Source: a bacterium (GTDB lineage Bacteria; Bacillota; Bacilli; Lactobacillales; Streptococcaceae). Taken from it: a stretch of 64,000 bases of DNA. Location: the NCBI GenBank assembly GCA_905221375.1, contig CAJNCY010000002.1, forward strand, positions 193,524 to 257,523, in the 5' to 3' direction. A program made the translations under genes and the position numbers. Shown in pieces: positions 35,443 to 46,030 of the stretch. The first letter of the stretch is position 1. Each line of letters begins with the position of its first letter. A model generated the notes under the pieces. It was given only the letters and a program-made list of their open reading frames with translations, had not been told where the DNA came from and ran no database searches.

Positions 35443-36699
35443 ATGGAACAATTACATTTTATCACAAAATTACTAGACATTAAAGATCCTAATATCCAGA
35501 TTCTAGATATCATCAATAAGGATACACACAAGGAAATAATCGCCAAATTGGACTACAACGCCCCATCTTGCCCTGAGTTCGGAAGTCAAATGGAGAAATA
35601 TGACTTTTAAAAACCTTCTAAGATTCCTTACCTCAAAACGACTGGTATGCCTACTAGAATCCTCCTTAGAAAACGCCGTTTCAAGTGCTATCAGTGCTCG
35701 AAAATGATGGTCTCCGAGACCTCTCTCGTCAAGAAAAATCACCAAATCCCTCGTATTATCAACCAAAAAATTGCGCAAAAGTTGATTGAAAAGACTTCTA
35801 TGACAGACATTGCACATCAGCTTGCCATTTCAACTTCAACTGTCATTCGAAAGCTCAATGACTTCCGTTTTAAACATGATTTTTCTCATCTTCCAAAGAT
35901 TATGTCGTGGGATGAGTATGCCTTCACTAAGGGAAAGATGAGTTTCATTGCACAAGATTTTGATAATCTCAACATTATCACCGTTCTTGAAGGTAGAACA
36001 CAAGCTATCATCCGAAATCACTTTCTGCGCTACGATAGAGTCGTTCGTTGTCAGGTGAAAATCATTACGATGGATATGTTTAGTCCCTACTACGATATTG
36101 CCAGAAAACTTTTTCCTAACGCTAAAATCGTTCTAGATCGATTTCACATTGTACAACATCTTAGCCGTGCTATGAGTCGCGTCCGTGTTCAAATCATGAA
36201 TCAATTTGAGCGAAAATCCCATGAATACAAGGTCATCAAGCGCTACTGGAAGCTCATTCAACAGGATAGTCGTAAACTGAGTGATAAGCGATTTTATCGC
36301 CCTACTTTTCGTATGCATCTAACCAACAAAGAGATTCTAGACAAGCTTTTGAGTTATTCAGAAGACTTGAAACACCACTATCATCTCTATCAAATCTTGC
36401 TTTTTCACTTTCAGAATAAGGAACCTGACAAATTTTTCGGACTTATTGAGGACAATCTAAAACAGGTTCATCCTCTTTTTCAGACTGTCTTTAAAACCTT
36501 TCTAAAGAACAAAGAGAAGATTGTCAACACCCTTCAAATACACTATTCTAACGCCAAATTAGAAGCGACCAATAATCTCATCAAACTTATCAAACGCAAT
36601 GCCTTTGGTTTTCGGAACTTTGAAAACTTCAAAAAACGAATTTTTATTACCCTAAATATCAAAAAAGAAAGGACGAAATCCGTCCTTTCTAGATCTTAG
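35443..36699 (+). pseudogene. ISL3-family (IS1167-like) transposase, inactivated
   Basis: The frame runs from MEQLHFITKLLDIKDPNIQI (ATG 35443) to the stop at 36699, 418 codons, but is interrupted by TAA at 35608-35610 (codon 56, where relatives have Gln). The N-terminal zinc ribbon is also damaged: CPEF replaces CPxC. The remaining 350 residues carry the ISL3 catalytic region (MSWDEYAFTKG, KIVLDRFHIVQHLSRAM, SNAKLEATNNLIKLIKRNAFGFRNF). Two lesions point to an old, non-functional copy flanking the retron. Confidence 0.88.
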
Positions 36700-36732
36700 C
36701 TTTTCTTCAACCCACTACAGTTGACAAAGAGC
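36700..36732 (+). mobile_element. Right end of the ISL3 element
   Basis: CTTCAACCCACTACAGTTG followed by ACAAAGAGCC is the IS1167-type terminal sequence. A near copy without any transposase is at 62268-62309. From 36733 to 36949 there is no intact gene; a short minus-strand frame (SLVYNEDEQYQSVVFNRAF) at about 36830-36905 may be a gene relic. Confidence 0.75.
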
Positions 36733-36949
36733 CACTATTTGAACAATTGAACAAGAGGCTACTAGTAATTTTATTTTCATGCTCAAGGCATATTCGAGTT
36801 ATCTCATGACTCTTGTTCATCCAGTTTTTTGTACAGGCTAGGAAAAGCCCTATTAAACACCACGGATTGGTATTGTTCATCTTCATTATAGACTAAACTT
36901 CTTTTTCTGTCATGAGCTAGCAGTCTCTGTCTGCTTAGAGTTTTTTATG

Positions 36950-37354
36950 TTATATCCTTACCTGTCTGTCATCTGACCGTTGGCCTGTGACAAACATGGT
37001 AAAGGTTGCTTTACAGACATTTCTGCCTTCTTGATTGGTAATATCCACATCCACTACGCAGGTTGTGCGACCTTGATGGACGCATTCTCCTTTAATAGTC
37101 AACACATCGTCGAGTTTTCCTGCTTTGAGGTAGTTGATAGAAGATTGGAGTGTCACTCCATCAAGCCCCAGCGAGATAACCACCAAACCACTGATCTGGT
37201 CACAAAGGGTAAAGAGATAGCCACCATGGGCATTGCCATAGTAGTTGAGCGACGAGTCCACTACTTTGGTCGTCACCACAACGTGACCATCTCTCATTTG
37301 TTCAATTTCGTAATTTTCAAAGGCAGATATAGCGTCAAAATGAAAGTCTTTCAT
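36950..37354 (-). CDS. Hotdog-fold thioesterase (PaaI-like)
   Basis: 134 residues from ATG 37354, with AGGAGG 6 nt upstream; a TTG seven codons earlier overlaps that ribosome site. The hotdog core is clear: YYGNAHGGYLFTLCDQISGLVV, where Asn/His/Gly and the downstream Asp are the PaaI-type active site, then VTLQSSINYLKAGK and GRTTCVVDVDITNQEGRNV. It probably hydrolyses acyl-CoA thioesters; substrate unknown. It marks the right flank of the accessory slot after pbuX. Confidence 0.87.
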   Translation of the reverse strand: MKDFHFDAISAFENYEIEQMRDGHVVVTTKVVDSSLNYYGNAHGGYLFTLCDQISGLVVISLGLDGVTLQSSINYLKAGKLDDVLTIKGECVHQGRTTCVVDVDITNQEGRNVCKATFTMFVTGQRSDDRQVRI

Positions 37355-37423
37355 CGTTTCCTCCTGATATTTCAAACGACACTATGATACTACTTTTTAT
37401 AAGACTGTGCAAGGAGAAGGCTC

Positions 37424-38905
37424 CTATCCTGGTAAAATTCCGACCTGCTCTACAAAGCGCATAAAGGCTACCTGTCCTTGTTCCGTCTGCTTGTAAACTC
37501 CTGCATCCTCAAGTACACGCGCAAAGATGGCACCCACAGAATCCTTGACAATTTCAAGGGCTTTTTCTTTATCCGCTAGATCTGGATGTTGGGCTTTGAG
37601 TTGGTCTGCCCATTCCTGATGATAAGCGGCAACTGTATCCCCATCTCCCACGAGATAGCTGGCGACTTGCTCTACTTCTTCTTTCAGACGTGGTGGTAAG
37701 ATAGCCAAGCCCATGACCTCAATCAAGCCGATATTTTCCTTCTTGATATGTTGGACATCCTTGTGGGGATGATAGATGCCATCAGGATGTTCTGGTGATG
37801 TTTGATTATCTCGTAAAACCAAGTCCAACTCAAACTGTCCATCGCGTTTACGAGCAATGGGTGTAATGGTATGGTGTGGTGTTCCATTACTTTCTGCCAA
37901 GACTTGCACACTAGGGTCTGAATATTGCCGCCATTCCTGCAAAATCTTATCAGCCAAGTTGATCAAATCCTCTTTGGAATCCGAAGTCAAACGCAGCACT
38001 GACATGGGCCACTTGACAATTCCAGCCTTAACCTGCTTAAAACCAGCAAATCGGAAGGTCTTTTGCAAGGGAGCCAATTCCATAGGAAATACATGCCGTC
38101 CCCCCTGATAGTGGTCATGGGTTAGGATAGAACCACCAACGATTGGCAGGTCTGCATTAGATCCAGCAAAATATCCTGGAAACTGCTCTACGATAGCCAG
38201 CAGGCGTTCAAAGCTCTGACGGCTAATCGTCATGGGACGATGCTGCCCATCTAAGAAAATACAGTGCTCATTAAAGTAAGCATAGGGCGAATACTGGAAG
38301 CCCCATTCCTGACCAGCCATTTCAAAACGGATAATCCGGTGGTTGCTGCGAGCTGGGTGGTTGACCCGACCATGGTAACCTTCATTCTCTAGACAAAGCT
38401 GACACTGGGGATAATTGCTAACTTGCACCAACTTGGCTGCCACAATCTCTTTCGGATCCTTTTCAGGCTTAGAGAGGTTGATGGTAATTTCAAGTTCACC
38501 GTAATCAGATGGAACACGATAAGCAATATTCTTAGCAATGGCCTTGAGTTTGATGTAGTCATTTTTCTGACTGAGTTGGTAAAAATCCTCTATCGCTTGC
38601 TCAGGAGATCGGACATAGGTTGCCCAGAAGTCACGATTGACCTGACTTGGACAAGGAGTTACCAAGTCCATCAGTTCAGCACCAAGGATTTCACGCGCAG
38701 TCTGACTATCCTCAATCGTCTCTAATCGAACCGCTTCCTCGACCAGCTGGTCCTTGAGGTCAATCAATTTATTCAGATTGGTCTCAACTTCCAAAACACC
38801 ATCTCCCACTCGTGCCAAGACACGATTGGTCAGGTAGATTCGATCCATTTCCTCAAATGAACTTTCAGAAATGACATGTGTTACAAATTTATCTACTAAG
38901 GTCAC
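37424..38905 (-). CDS. galT: UDP-glucose-hexose-1-phosphate uridylyltransferase (class II GalT)
   Basis: 493 residues, the long Gram-positive GalT type. It starts with GTG at 38905, with AGGAGG 7 nt upstream. Recognisable parts are GGSILTHDHYQGGRHVFPME, FEMAGQEWGFQYSPYAYFNEHC and NGTPHHTITPIARK. It exchanges galactose-1-P with UDP-glucose in the Leloir pathway. It lies 18 nt downstream of galK in the same operon. No galE is present in the window. Confidence 0.94.
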   Translation of the reverse strand: MTLVDKFVTHVISESSFEEMDRIYLTNRVLARVGDGVLEVETNLNKLIDLKDQLVEEAVRLETIEDSQTAREILGAELMDLVTPCPSQVNRDFWATYVRSPEQAIEDFYQLSQKNDYIKLKAIAKNIAYRVPSDYGELEITINLSKPEKDPKEIVAAKLVQVSNYPQCQLCLENEGYHGRVNHPARSNHRIIRFEMAGQEWGFQYSPYAYFNEHCIFLDGQHRPMTISRQSFERLLAIVEQFPGYFAGSNADLPIVGGSILTHDHYQGGRHVFPMELAPLQKTFRFAGFKQVKAGIVKWPMSVLRLTSDSKEDLINLADKILQEWRQYSDPSVQVLAESNGTPHHTITPIARKRDGQFELDLVLRDNQTSPEHPDGIYHPHKDVQHIKKENIGLIEVMGLAILPPRLKEEVEQVASYLVGDGDTVAAYHQEWADQLKAQHPDLADKEKALEIVKDSVGAIFARVLEDAGVYKQTEQGQVAFMRFVEQVGILPG

Positions 38906-38923
38906 TATAGAGCCTCCTTTTGA

Positions 38924-40102
38924 CTAGTCAAGGACGCGAGTGCCACCTGCAACTTCAGCGATATAGAAGCTTGGAGCGTAGCCAACTACTTCCTCGTAGT
39001 GTTTGCCAACAGCTTCCTTAAAGGCATCAACAGCATCTTTTTGCACCAAGGCAATGGCACATCCGCCAAAACCTGCCCCTGTCATACGAGCACCGAGAAC
39101 ACTTTCTTGATCCCAAGCTGTGTGAACAAGGGTATCCAATTCCAAACCAGTTACTTCATAGTCATGCTCTAGGGAAACGTGTGACGCATTCATCAAACGA
39201 CCAAATGTTTCCAAATCACCTGCTTGAAGGGCTGCTTGAGCTTTAAGAGTACGTTGGTTTTCAAGCACAGCATGGCGAGCACGTTTTAAACGATTTTCAT
39301 CTTTAATCAGATAGCTGTATTGGTCAAAGGCCCACTCATCCAATTCACCCAGGGTCTTAATATCCAAGGCAACTTGCAATTCTTCCACTGCTTTTTCACA
39401 CTCAGCACGACGTTCATTGTATTTAGAATCCGCCAATTCACGGCGTTTGTTGGTGTTCATGATAACAACGACATTGTCTTTCAAATCAAGCGGCACCAAG
39501 TCGTACTCCAAGGTATTTGTATCAAGGTAAATGGCACGTTGGTCAGCACCCATACCGATAGCAAACTGGTCCATGATACCAGAGTTGACTCCGATAAAGT
39601 TATTTTCAGTTTGTTTTCCGATTTTAACCAAATCCAAACGGTCTAGTTTTAAATCAAAGAGGTGCTCTGCCACAACCCCTGTCAAAAGTTCCAAGGACGC
39701 TGATGATGACAAGCCAGCACCATTTGGGATATTCCCATAAACATAAAAATCAAACCCTTTGTCAATCACATGTCCAGCTTCTTGCAAGAAATGAAGAACT
39801 CCTTTTGGATAGTTGGTCCAGCTATGCTCTTTTTCAAATTTGAGGTCAGCAAGAGGCACTTCGATGATTCCCTTGTCCTCAAAGTTGGCTGAGTAGAAAC
39901 GCAAAACTTGGTCGTCACGCTTACGAGCTGCACCGTACGTTCCCAAAGAAATAGCAGCTGGAAAAACGTGCCCACCGTTGTAGTCTGTGTGTTCACCAAT
40001 CAGATTGATACGACCTGGTGAAAAGAAAGTTTGGTCTGCTTCTTGACCAAAAACGGCAAGAAAGTCTTTGCGAAGGGCTTCAGCAGTAAGATGTTGTGTC
40101 AT
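38924..40102 (-). CDS. galK: Galactokinase
   Basis: 392 residues. GHMP kinase motifs in order: the galactokinase signature [16 protein letters not shown] (residues 29-44), the ATP loop [13 protein letters not shown] and the C-terminal [13 protein letters not shown]. It phosphorylates galactose to galactose-1-P. AAAGGAG is 8 nt upstream of the ATG. The promoter at 40159-40187 has a cre-like site next to it, and GalR is encoded divergently. Confidence 0.96.
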   Translation of the reverse strand: MTQHLTAEALRKDFLAVFGQEADQTFFSPGRINLIGEHTDYNGGHVFPAAISLGTYGAARKRDDQVLRFYSANFEDKGIIEVPLADLKFEKEHSWTNYPKGVLHFLQEAGHVIDKGFDFYVYGNIPNGAGLSSSASLELLTGVVAEHLFDLKLDRLDLVKIGKQTENNFIGVNSGIMDQFAIGMGADQRAIYLDTNTLEYDLVPLDLKDNVVVIMNTNKRRELADSKYNERRAECEKAVEELQVALDIKTLGELDEWAFDQYSYLIKDENRLKRARHAVLENQRTLKAQAALQAGDLETFGRLMNASHVSLEHDYEVTGLELDTLVHTAWDQESVLGARMTGAGFGGCAIALVQKDAVDAFKEAVGKHYEEVVGYAPSFYIAEVAGGTRVLD

Positions 40103-40141
40103 ATGAATTCTCCTTTGACTGTCCGTTAAGTCGCCTTAACG

Positions 40142-40187
40142 TGTAATCGTTTTCTTCTATTGTATCCAAGGGATTTGCCAAGGTCAA
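40142..40187 (-). promoter_or_regulatory. galKT promoter with cre-like site
   Basis: -35 TTGACC (rc 40182-40187), -10 TACAAT (rc 40159-40164), 17 bp apart. AAGAAAACGATTACA (rc 40142-40156), one mismatch from the cre consensus, covers the start-site region. Confidence 0.75.
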
Positions 40188-40189
40188 TC

Positions 40190-41271
<1,082 letters not shown>

Positions 41272-41298
41272 GATATTAAATAAGCTAGGCAAAAAGCG

Positions 41299-41340
41299 CA
41301 TAGTGTCAAATGTTTAGAAACCTTGATACTATGAGTTTTT
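41299..41340 (+). terminator. Terminator between galR and czcD
   Basis: CATAGTGTCAA pairs with TTGATACTATG (one bulge) and a T-run follows. Confidence 0.75.
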
Positions 41341-41396
41341 GTGTGAAGATTTACTTCATTCTCTCTTTAAATTGAGTTTTGTCCCAGCCTCTTTTT

Positions 41397-42287
41397 CTAG
41401 TGTTGATGCCCGTGGGGCTGCTCTAAAGCTGTTACCTTTCGCTTATGTTGCGCATGATTGCTTTGACTGGTGTCCACTTCGATAGTAATATTCTGCACAC
41501 CTCTTTCTTCTAAGAGCTGACGTACTTGATTCTTTGTTTCCGTCATCTGCTCCCAATCTTCTAAACAGAGATGGATAATGGCATTATTTTCCAGACCATC
41601 CATGGACCAAATACTAAGTTGATTGACACTTTTGACATTGGTCAGAGCCTCCAAATCTTTCTCCAAATCACCTGTCTCTAGTCCTTCTGGCACAGCATCC
41701 AAGAAAATCTTGAGCGTAGACCAAAAACGTGGAAGAGCTTTTGAAAGAATAAAGAAAGAAATGACAAGGGACAAAAGCGGATCTAGGATATACCAGTCCG
41801 TAAATCGAAGAACAATGGCCATCAGAATCACAGCCAGCCACCCTAGGGTATCTTCCAGAAAATGCAGACTCAGAATAGACTCATTCTTTGTCTTTCCCTT
41901 ACCAACCACTAAACTCGCTAACACATTAATAGTAATCGCAATAATTCCTAACCAGAGAATCCCCTCGTCATTGACTGGTTGCGGATTTAAAATCTTCGTA
42001 ACATTTTCCAAAATGACTAGAACAGATCCTGTCATGAGTATTATCGCTGTTACCAAGGCTCCTAGCAGACTAAACCGCTTATAGCCCAAGGTGTACTGAT
42101 TGTCTTCTTCACGATTAGAGATGGTTTCTAGAAAGGCTGATATTCCAATTGCAATCGCATCTCCCAAGTCATGCACCGAGTCAGCAAGAACTGCACTGGA
42201 CCCAAACACTCCACCAGCGATAAACTCGACAATGGCATAAGTCAAATTTAAGAAAAAAGCTAGCCAAACAGTATATTTTGCCTTCAT
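41397..42287 (-). CDS. czcD: Zinc/cation efflux protein CzcD (CDF family)
   Basis: 296 residues from ATG 42287, with AAAGGA 9 nt upstream; a nearer in-frame ATG three codons earlier abuts the ribosome site. Six membrane helices. The transport-site ligands are in ADSVHDLGD and HFLEDTLGW (HxxxD in helices 2 and 5), and a cytosolic domain with a His-rich end (HGHQH) follows. It exports Zn(II), and related proteins also Co(II), by proton antiport. Divergent from sczA. Confidence 0.93.
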   Translation of the reverse strand: MKAKYTVWLAFFLNLTYAIVEFIAGGVFGSSAVLADSVHDLGDAIAIGISAFLETISNREEDNQYTLGYKRFSLLGALVTAIILMTGSVLVILENVTKILNPQPVNDEGILWLGIIAITINVLASLVVGKGKTKNESILSLHFLEDTLGWLAVILMAIVLRFTDWYILDPLLSLVISFFILSKALPRFWSTLKIFLDAVPEGLETGDLEKDLEALTNVKSVNQLSIWSMDGLENNAIIHLCLEDWEQMTETKNQVRQLLEERGVQNITIEVDTSQSNHAQHKRKVTALEQPHGHQH

Positions 42288-42316
42288 ATTTCTCATTCCT
42301 TTGTTATAATAGATTT

Positions 42317-42333
42317 ATGAACATCTTGTTCAT
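42317..42333. promoter_or_regulatory. SczA operator (candidate)
   Basis: Palindrome ATGAACATCTTGTTCAT (7-bp arms, 3-bp centre) lies in the czcD-sczA intergenic region next to the czcD -10 element (TATTATAA on the minus strand, near 42304-42311). It fits a TetR-type dimer site. Confidence 0.7.
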
Positions 42334-42419
42334 TATCATTATCCACTAAAACTCAAAGGAAGGATAGAAGCAAAGCGTCAGCTTTATTCAGTTCTGAACA
42401 ATTTGCTTCAAGTGTCCAT

Positions 42420-42956
42420 ATGACTAAGATTGACCGCCGTATCAGTAAAACAAAAAAAGCCATTTATCAAGCTTTTCTACAACTTTTGAACGATAAGGGC
42501 TACGAGGCCACTACTGTTCAGGATATTATTGACCTAGCAGATGTGGGACGCTCCACCTTTTACTGTCACTATGAGAGCAAGGAGCTGCTTCTGGACGAGC
42601 TATGTCGCTACCTCTTCCATCATCTTTTTGAAAAACAGATAGCCATTTCAACCGAAGATTACCTCGCCCACCTCTTTCTGCATTTTCAGAAAAACCAAGA
42701 TCATATCACCAGTTTACTATTCTCCAAAAATGACTACTTCCTCCGTCAACTCCAGAGAGAGTTGGAATACCACGTCTATCCCATGCTGGCTGATGAGTTG
42801 AAAGAAGCTCACCCAGGTCTGCCTGCTTCTTATCTCCAACACTTAGTTGTAACCAACTTTATCGAGACATTGACCTGGTGGCTAAAAAAAGGACAAGACT
42901 TCACAGAACAGGAAGTTGTCCAGTTTTATCTAGACCTTCTCATTCCTAAAAATTGA
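42420..42956 (+). CDS. sczA: TetR-family zinc-responsive activator SczA
   Basis: 178 residues. TetR helix-turn-helix near residues 24-46 (GYEATTVQDIIDLADVGRSTFYCHYESKELLL). The position divergent to czcD identifies it as SczA, which in pneumococci activates czcD on zinc and represses it otherwise. The ribosome site is weak (no clear GGAGG before the ATG). An unusual 120-nt leader separates it from the shared promoter region. Confidence 0.9.
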   Translation: MTKIDRRISKTKKAIYQAFLQLLNDKGYEATTVQDIIDLADVGRSTFYCHYESKELLLDELCRYLFHHLFEKQIAISTEDYLAHLFLHFQKNQDHITSLLFSKNDYFLRQLQRELEYHVYPMLADELKEAHPGLPASYLQHLVVTNFIETLTWWLKKGQDFTEQEVVQFYLDLLIPKN

Positions 42957-42968
42957 ATACAGAGTAGA

Positions 42969-43004
42969 GCTCAGTTGCCTTATTTCTAGGCTACTGAGTT
43001 TTTT
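42969..43004 (+). terminator. Terminator after sczA
   Basis: CTCAGTTGCC pairs with GGCTACTGAG, with a T-run. Confidence 0.8.
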
Positions 43005-43109
43005 ATCTTTTCAACAACAAAAGAGAACCCACCGATCCTCTCTTTCATCATCTCAAATCCTCGATTATCAACTCTATCTGTTTTATCCCAAAACTTAAAA
43101 CATCTTTTT

Positions 43110-43634
43110 CTAGTTAGGTAAATCCGTATTCTGCTTAGCTGCCTTGCTCCACTGGTACCAACCAACTAGACTGTTAATGAGATAAATCAAGTATTTCCCT
43201 TGGATTTGCAGGCTTTCTCCCCACCAGAGATAGATTGAAAAGACATTAGTAGCAGCCCAGAATATCCACTGTTCACGGTAAACAGCTGTCATGAGGATTT
43301 GCCCTACACCATTGGTCGCATCAGTGATAGAATCACGATAGGGACGATTAGCTCCGATAGACTGATAAATAAACCCAAAGGCCAACCACCAAAGAACACT
43401 AATAGAAAGATACTTTGTCCAACCCTTGCCGTCTAGTTTACGTGCGACAAACTCTTGTTGTTCTTTCTTAAACTGGGCTTGATAAATCCAAACCAAGAGA
43501 CCAATTGGCTGCATAATTGTAAAATAGAGAGTTGTTAAAACCTCACCATAGAAGCCTTTTTGAAGGGCAAGCACCAGATAAATTATGGAGTTAATCAAAC
43601 CAAATAGGTAGTTACTAGCACGACCTTCAGCTTC
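43110..43634 (-). pseudogene. pnuC: Nicotinamide riboside transporter PnuC, 5'-truncated
   Basis: The readable protein is the C-terminal two-thirds of PnuC: EGRASNYLFGLINSIIYLVL, FTIMQPIGLLVWIYQAQF, and DATNGVGQILMTAVYREQWIFWAATNVFSIYLWW with the substrate-site Trp residues. PnuC is normally about 250 residues; here homology stops at about 43634 with an in-frame stop and unrelated DNA begins. A residual TTG-initiated protein of 162 residues is possible but would lack the first membrane helices. The break is the left junction of the plasmid-derived segment. Confidence 0.85.
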
Positions 43635-43670
43635 TCAAAGAGCAGAAAAAAGGTTAGTAAGGCTTGAGAG

Positions 43671-43994
43671 ATGAATCATTTTAAAGGCAAACAATTCCAA
43701 CAAGACGTCATCATTGTCGCTGTTGGTTATTACCTACGTTACAATCTGAGCTATCGTGAAGTTCAGGAATTGCTTTATGACCGTGGAATAAATGTTTGTC
43801 ACACTACGATTTATCGGTGGGTTCAAGAATACAGTAAAATCCTCTATCATCTCTGGAAAAATAAAAATAAACAGTCCTTCTATTCGTGGAAAATGGATGA
43901 AACCTATATCAAAATTAAGGGGCGTTGGCATTATCTCTATCGAGCGATTGATGCGGACGGTTTAACATTGGATATCTGGTTACGAAAGAAACGT
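43671..43994 (+). mobile_element. IS6-family (IS1216/ISS1-like) transposase fragment
   Basis: The first 108 residues are a typical IS6 transposase N-terminus: MNHFKGKQFQQDVIIVAVGY, YREVQELLYDRGINVCHTTIYRWVQEY, KMDETYIKIKGRWHYLYRAIDADGLTLDIWLRKKR with the first catalytic Asp. Homology stops after LRKKR and the frame continues into a plasmid RepB tail, so the second Asp and the Glu are missing. The usual left terminal repeat GGTTCTGTTGCAAAG is not seen upstream, so both ends are damaged. Confidence 0.88.
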
Positions 43995-44366
43995 CGAGCA
44001 GACGATAACAGCTATAAGTTAGAAGATACCGCCTATCAAGAAGATAAAGCACGCAAAGCAGAAACCGAAGATAAGCTAGCTATTGAAGCAATGAAAAGCA
44101 AGTACACCACGCTATTGCTAGAAAATATGTTGCTAAGTCCGTTTGAAATGCAAGATACAAAAATCATGGCAGGATTGCAAGTCCATGTTTACCCCCTCTA
44201 TGACGAACTGAAAGAATTAAGAGGGCTAAATAGTGTTAAAGACCACTTGTCTTATATTGCCAACAGACGTGAAGAATATTCTAAGCATAATATCGCACGC
44301 TACCTCAAAAAAGCCATTGAACAATATCTACCAACGGTTAAAAGGCAGAACTTAAACCATGAGTGA
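43995..44366 (+). pseudogene. repB: Plasmid replication initiator RepB, C-terminal fragment
   Basis: About 123 residues in frame behind the IS6 fragment resemble the C-terminal part of Rep_3-type RepB of lactococcal theta plasmids: DDNSYKLEDTAYQEDKARKAE, MKSKYTTLLLENMLLSPFEMQDTKIMAGLQ, VYPLYDELKELRGLNSVKDHLSYIANRRE and YLPTVKRQNLNHE. The DNA-binding N-terminus is gone, so it cannot initiate replication. The stop overlaps the start of orfX, as in intact plasmids. Confidence 0.85.
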
Positions 44367-44856
44367 AGACTTAAAAACGATCAAAGAGCTGGCGGATGAG
44401 TTGAGTGTTACAAAACAAAATATTCAATATCACTACCAAAGGTTACCAAAAGAATTACAGCTTAAAAGTTCCAATGGGTCTAATCTAATAAATTCTAAAG
44501 CAGAAAAAATAATTTTAGGTAAAGTAGAAAGTAGTAGCAAATCAAATACCAAAGACCAACAAATAAGTAGCAAAGACCAACAAATAGAAAAACTAACTAA
44601 TTTGTTAGACCAGTAACAACGATTAGCCTTGCAAGATAAAAAGTTGCTAGAAGAATACAAGGCGGAAAATGATAACTTAAAAGCCCTCAAAATGCCCTCA
44701 CAGGAAACAGAATCCAAACACTTAGACAATCAATATAAAGATGAAGTGAACGCTCTTAAAGAGAAGTTGGAAAATTTGCAGGAACAAATCAAAGATCAAA
44801 AAAGGATAGAAGAACAAGAAAAACCAATAAAATGGTGGGGACTATGGCGAAAATAG
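44359..44856 (+). pseudogene. Plasmid orfX/repX (DUF536-like), interrupted
   Basis: MSEDLKTIKELADELSVTKQNIQYHYQRLP is the helix-turn-helix start of the small protein that follows repB in lactococcal theta plasmids. The frame is broken by TAA at 44614-44616 after NLLDQ and continues in phase (QRLALQDKKLLEEYKAEND…) through a long coiled coil to KWWGLWRK. One nonsense mutation therefore splits a 165-codon gene. Overlaps repB by 8 nt. Confidence 0.82.
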
Positions 44857-45005
44857 ATGATTCAGTTAAAAAGAAAGTTCCAGAATTGCGATTTAAAGGA
44901 TTCATGGATGAATGGGAACAGCGTAAGTTGGGAGACGAAGTTCGAATAGTGATGGGACAGTCTCCTAATTCAGAAAATTATACTGATGATCCTAATGGGC
45001 GCTAA
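44844..45005 (+). pseudogene. hsdS: Type I restriction specificity subunit HsdS, N-terminal stub
   Basis: 53 residues: VPELRFKGFMDEWEQRKLG then VMGQSPNSENYTDDPNGR and a stop. This is the start of the first target-recognition domain of HsdS; the remaining 350 or so residues are absent. The order repB-orfX-hsdS is a known lactococcal plasmid arrangement. The start overlaps the end of orfX. Downstream, 45001-45096 (+) can be read in another frame as KTYEDLFCISQTKNPKEM, an unassigned fragment. Confidence 0.85.
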
Positions 45006-45152
45006 AAATGCGAAGACCTATGAAGACCTATTTTGTATTAGTCAAACAAAAAATCCAAAAGAAATGGTATATGATTATGACCATGAAACAAAGTAAAATC
45101 AAACCGAGTGATCTGAGGAAGCACCCGATGATCATGAAACGTTATTAAACAC

Positions 45153-45229
45153 AAAAGTCACCCATGTGAGTTCTTGCCAGAAGCTGAAGTTAATCCTTCA
45201 ACCTGGAAAACCCGCAGAGGTGACTTTTT
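45153..45229 (-). terminator. Terminator of the ECF operon
   Basis: AAAAGTCACC (45153-45162) and GGTGACTTTTT (45219-45229) pair across a long loop containing smaller pairings; it could act on both strands. The rest of 45006-45152 holds no gene. Confidence 0.6.
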
Positions 45230-46030
45230 CTATACATCTCGATTTTTCTGGCAATAATCATTAACCGATAAATATGTCTGTGAATCACCCAGCGACTCCG
45301 CTATGTCCATAATCCGCGGTGGTAGTAATCCCACTCGCTGGACAAGTTCGTGATTGCTGAACAATTCCCGTGGACTGCCGGCGAAGCCAAACTTCCCGTG
45401 TTCCATAACATACACCGACTCAAACTCGGCGGCGACCCAATCCATGTCATGGGTGATGGTCACAACTTGGTGGCCCGAATCAGCCAACTGATGGAAAATT
45501 GCGGTCAACTTGCGCCGGCTTTCCCAATCAAGCGACATCATCGGCTCATCAAATAAATAAATCGCCGGATCCACTGCCAAAACTGTGGCAACGCTCAACA
45601 GCTTGCGTTCCGACAATGACAGGTCATATGGACTTTCAGCTGTTTTATCATCCAAGCCAACTCTTTTTAGAGCCGCTAAAGCCCGCCTCGTAATCGTGTC
45701 GTGGTCATCCATGACCTGCGCGACACTCCACTCCACCTCTCGTTGAACGGTCGGGTTGAAAAGCTGATCGTCAGGATTCTGAAAAGTAATCCCAACCTTC
45801 AGTAACTTTTCGACTGGTTTAAGATCATTAAAATTTTCTCCATCGATCTTAATCACACCGGTTTGTGGTGTCAGCAAACCCGTCAACAATTTGAAGAGCG
45901 TTGATTTGCCGGCACCATTTTGGCCGACAATCGCCACCATCGGATCGGCGAAGTGTTTGTCTTCAACATCCAAGCTAAAGGACTGTTCCGGATAAGTGAA
46001 CGTCAGGTGGCTCAGTTCAATTGTGGACAT
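45230..46030 (-). CDS. ECF transporter ATPase (EcfA-type), degenerate signature
   Basis: 266 residues. Walker A GQNGAGKST (residues 36-44), Q-loop FQNPDDQLF and Walker B IYLFDEPMMSLD with catalytic Glu are canonical, and the H-loop is VTITHDMD. The ABC signature is not: LSLSERKLL replaces LSGGQ. Paired with the next ATPase it would contribute the good Walker site and the poor signature. GGAGG is 7 nt before the ATG. G+C is visibly higher than in the surrounding streptococcal genes. Confidence 0.88.
   Translation of the reverse strand: MSTIELSHLTFTYPEQSFSLDVEDKHFADPMVAIVGQNGAGKSTLFKLLTGLLTPQTGVIKIDGENFNDLKPVEKLLKVGITFQNPDDQLFNPTVQREVEWSVAQVMDDHDTITRRALAALKRVGLDDKTAESPYDLSLSERKLLSVATVLAVDPAIYLFDEPMMSLDWESRRKLTAIFHQLADSGHQVVTITHDMDWVAAEFESVYVMEHGKFGFAGSPRELFSNHELVQRVGLLPPRIMDIAESLGDSQTYLSVNDYCQKNRDV

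Noticed and set aside
43671..44366. A 231-residue ORF that could be taken for a new transposase-like gene
   Set aside because: Its two parts belong to unrelated families (IS6 transposase start, RepB end); it is a fusion at a deletion junction.
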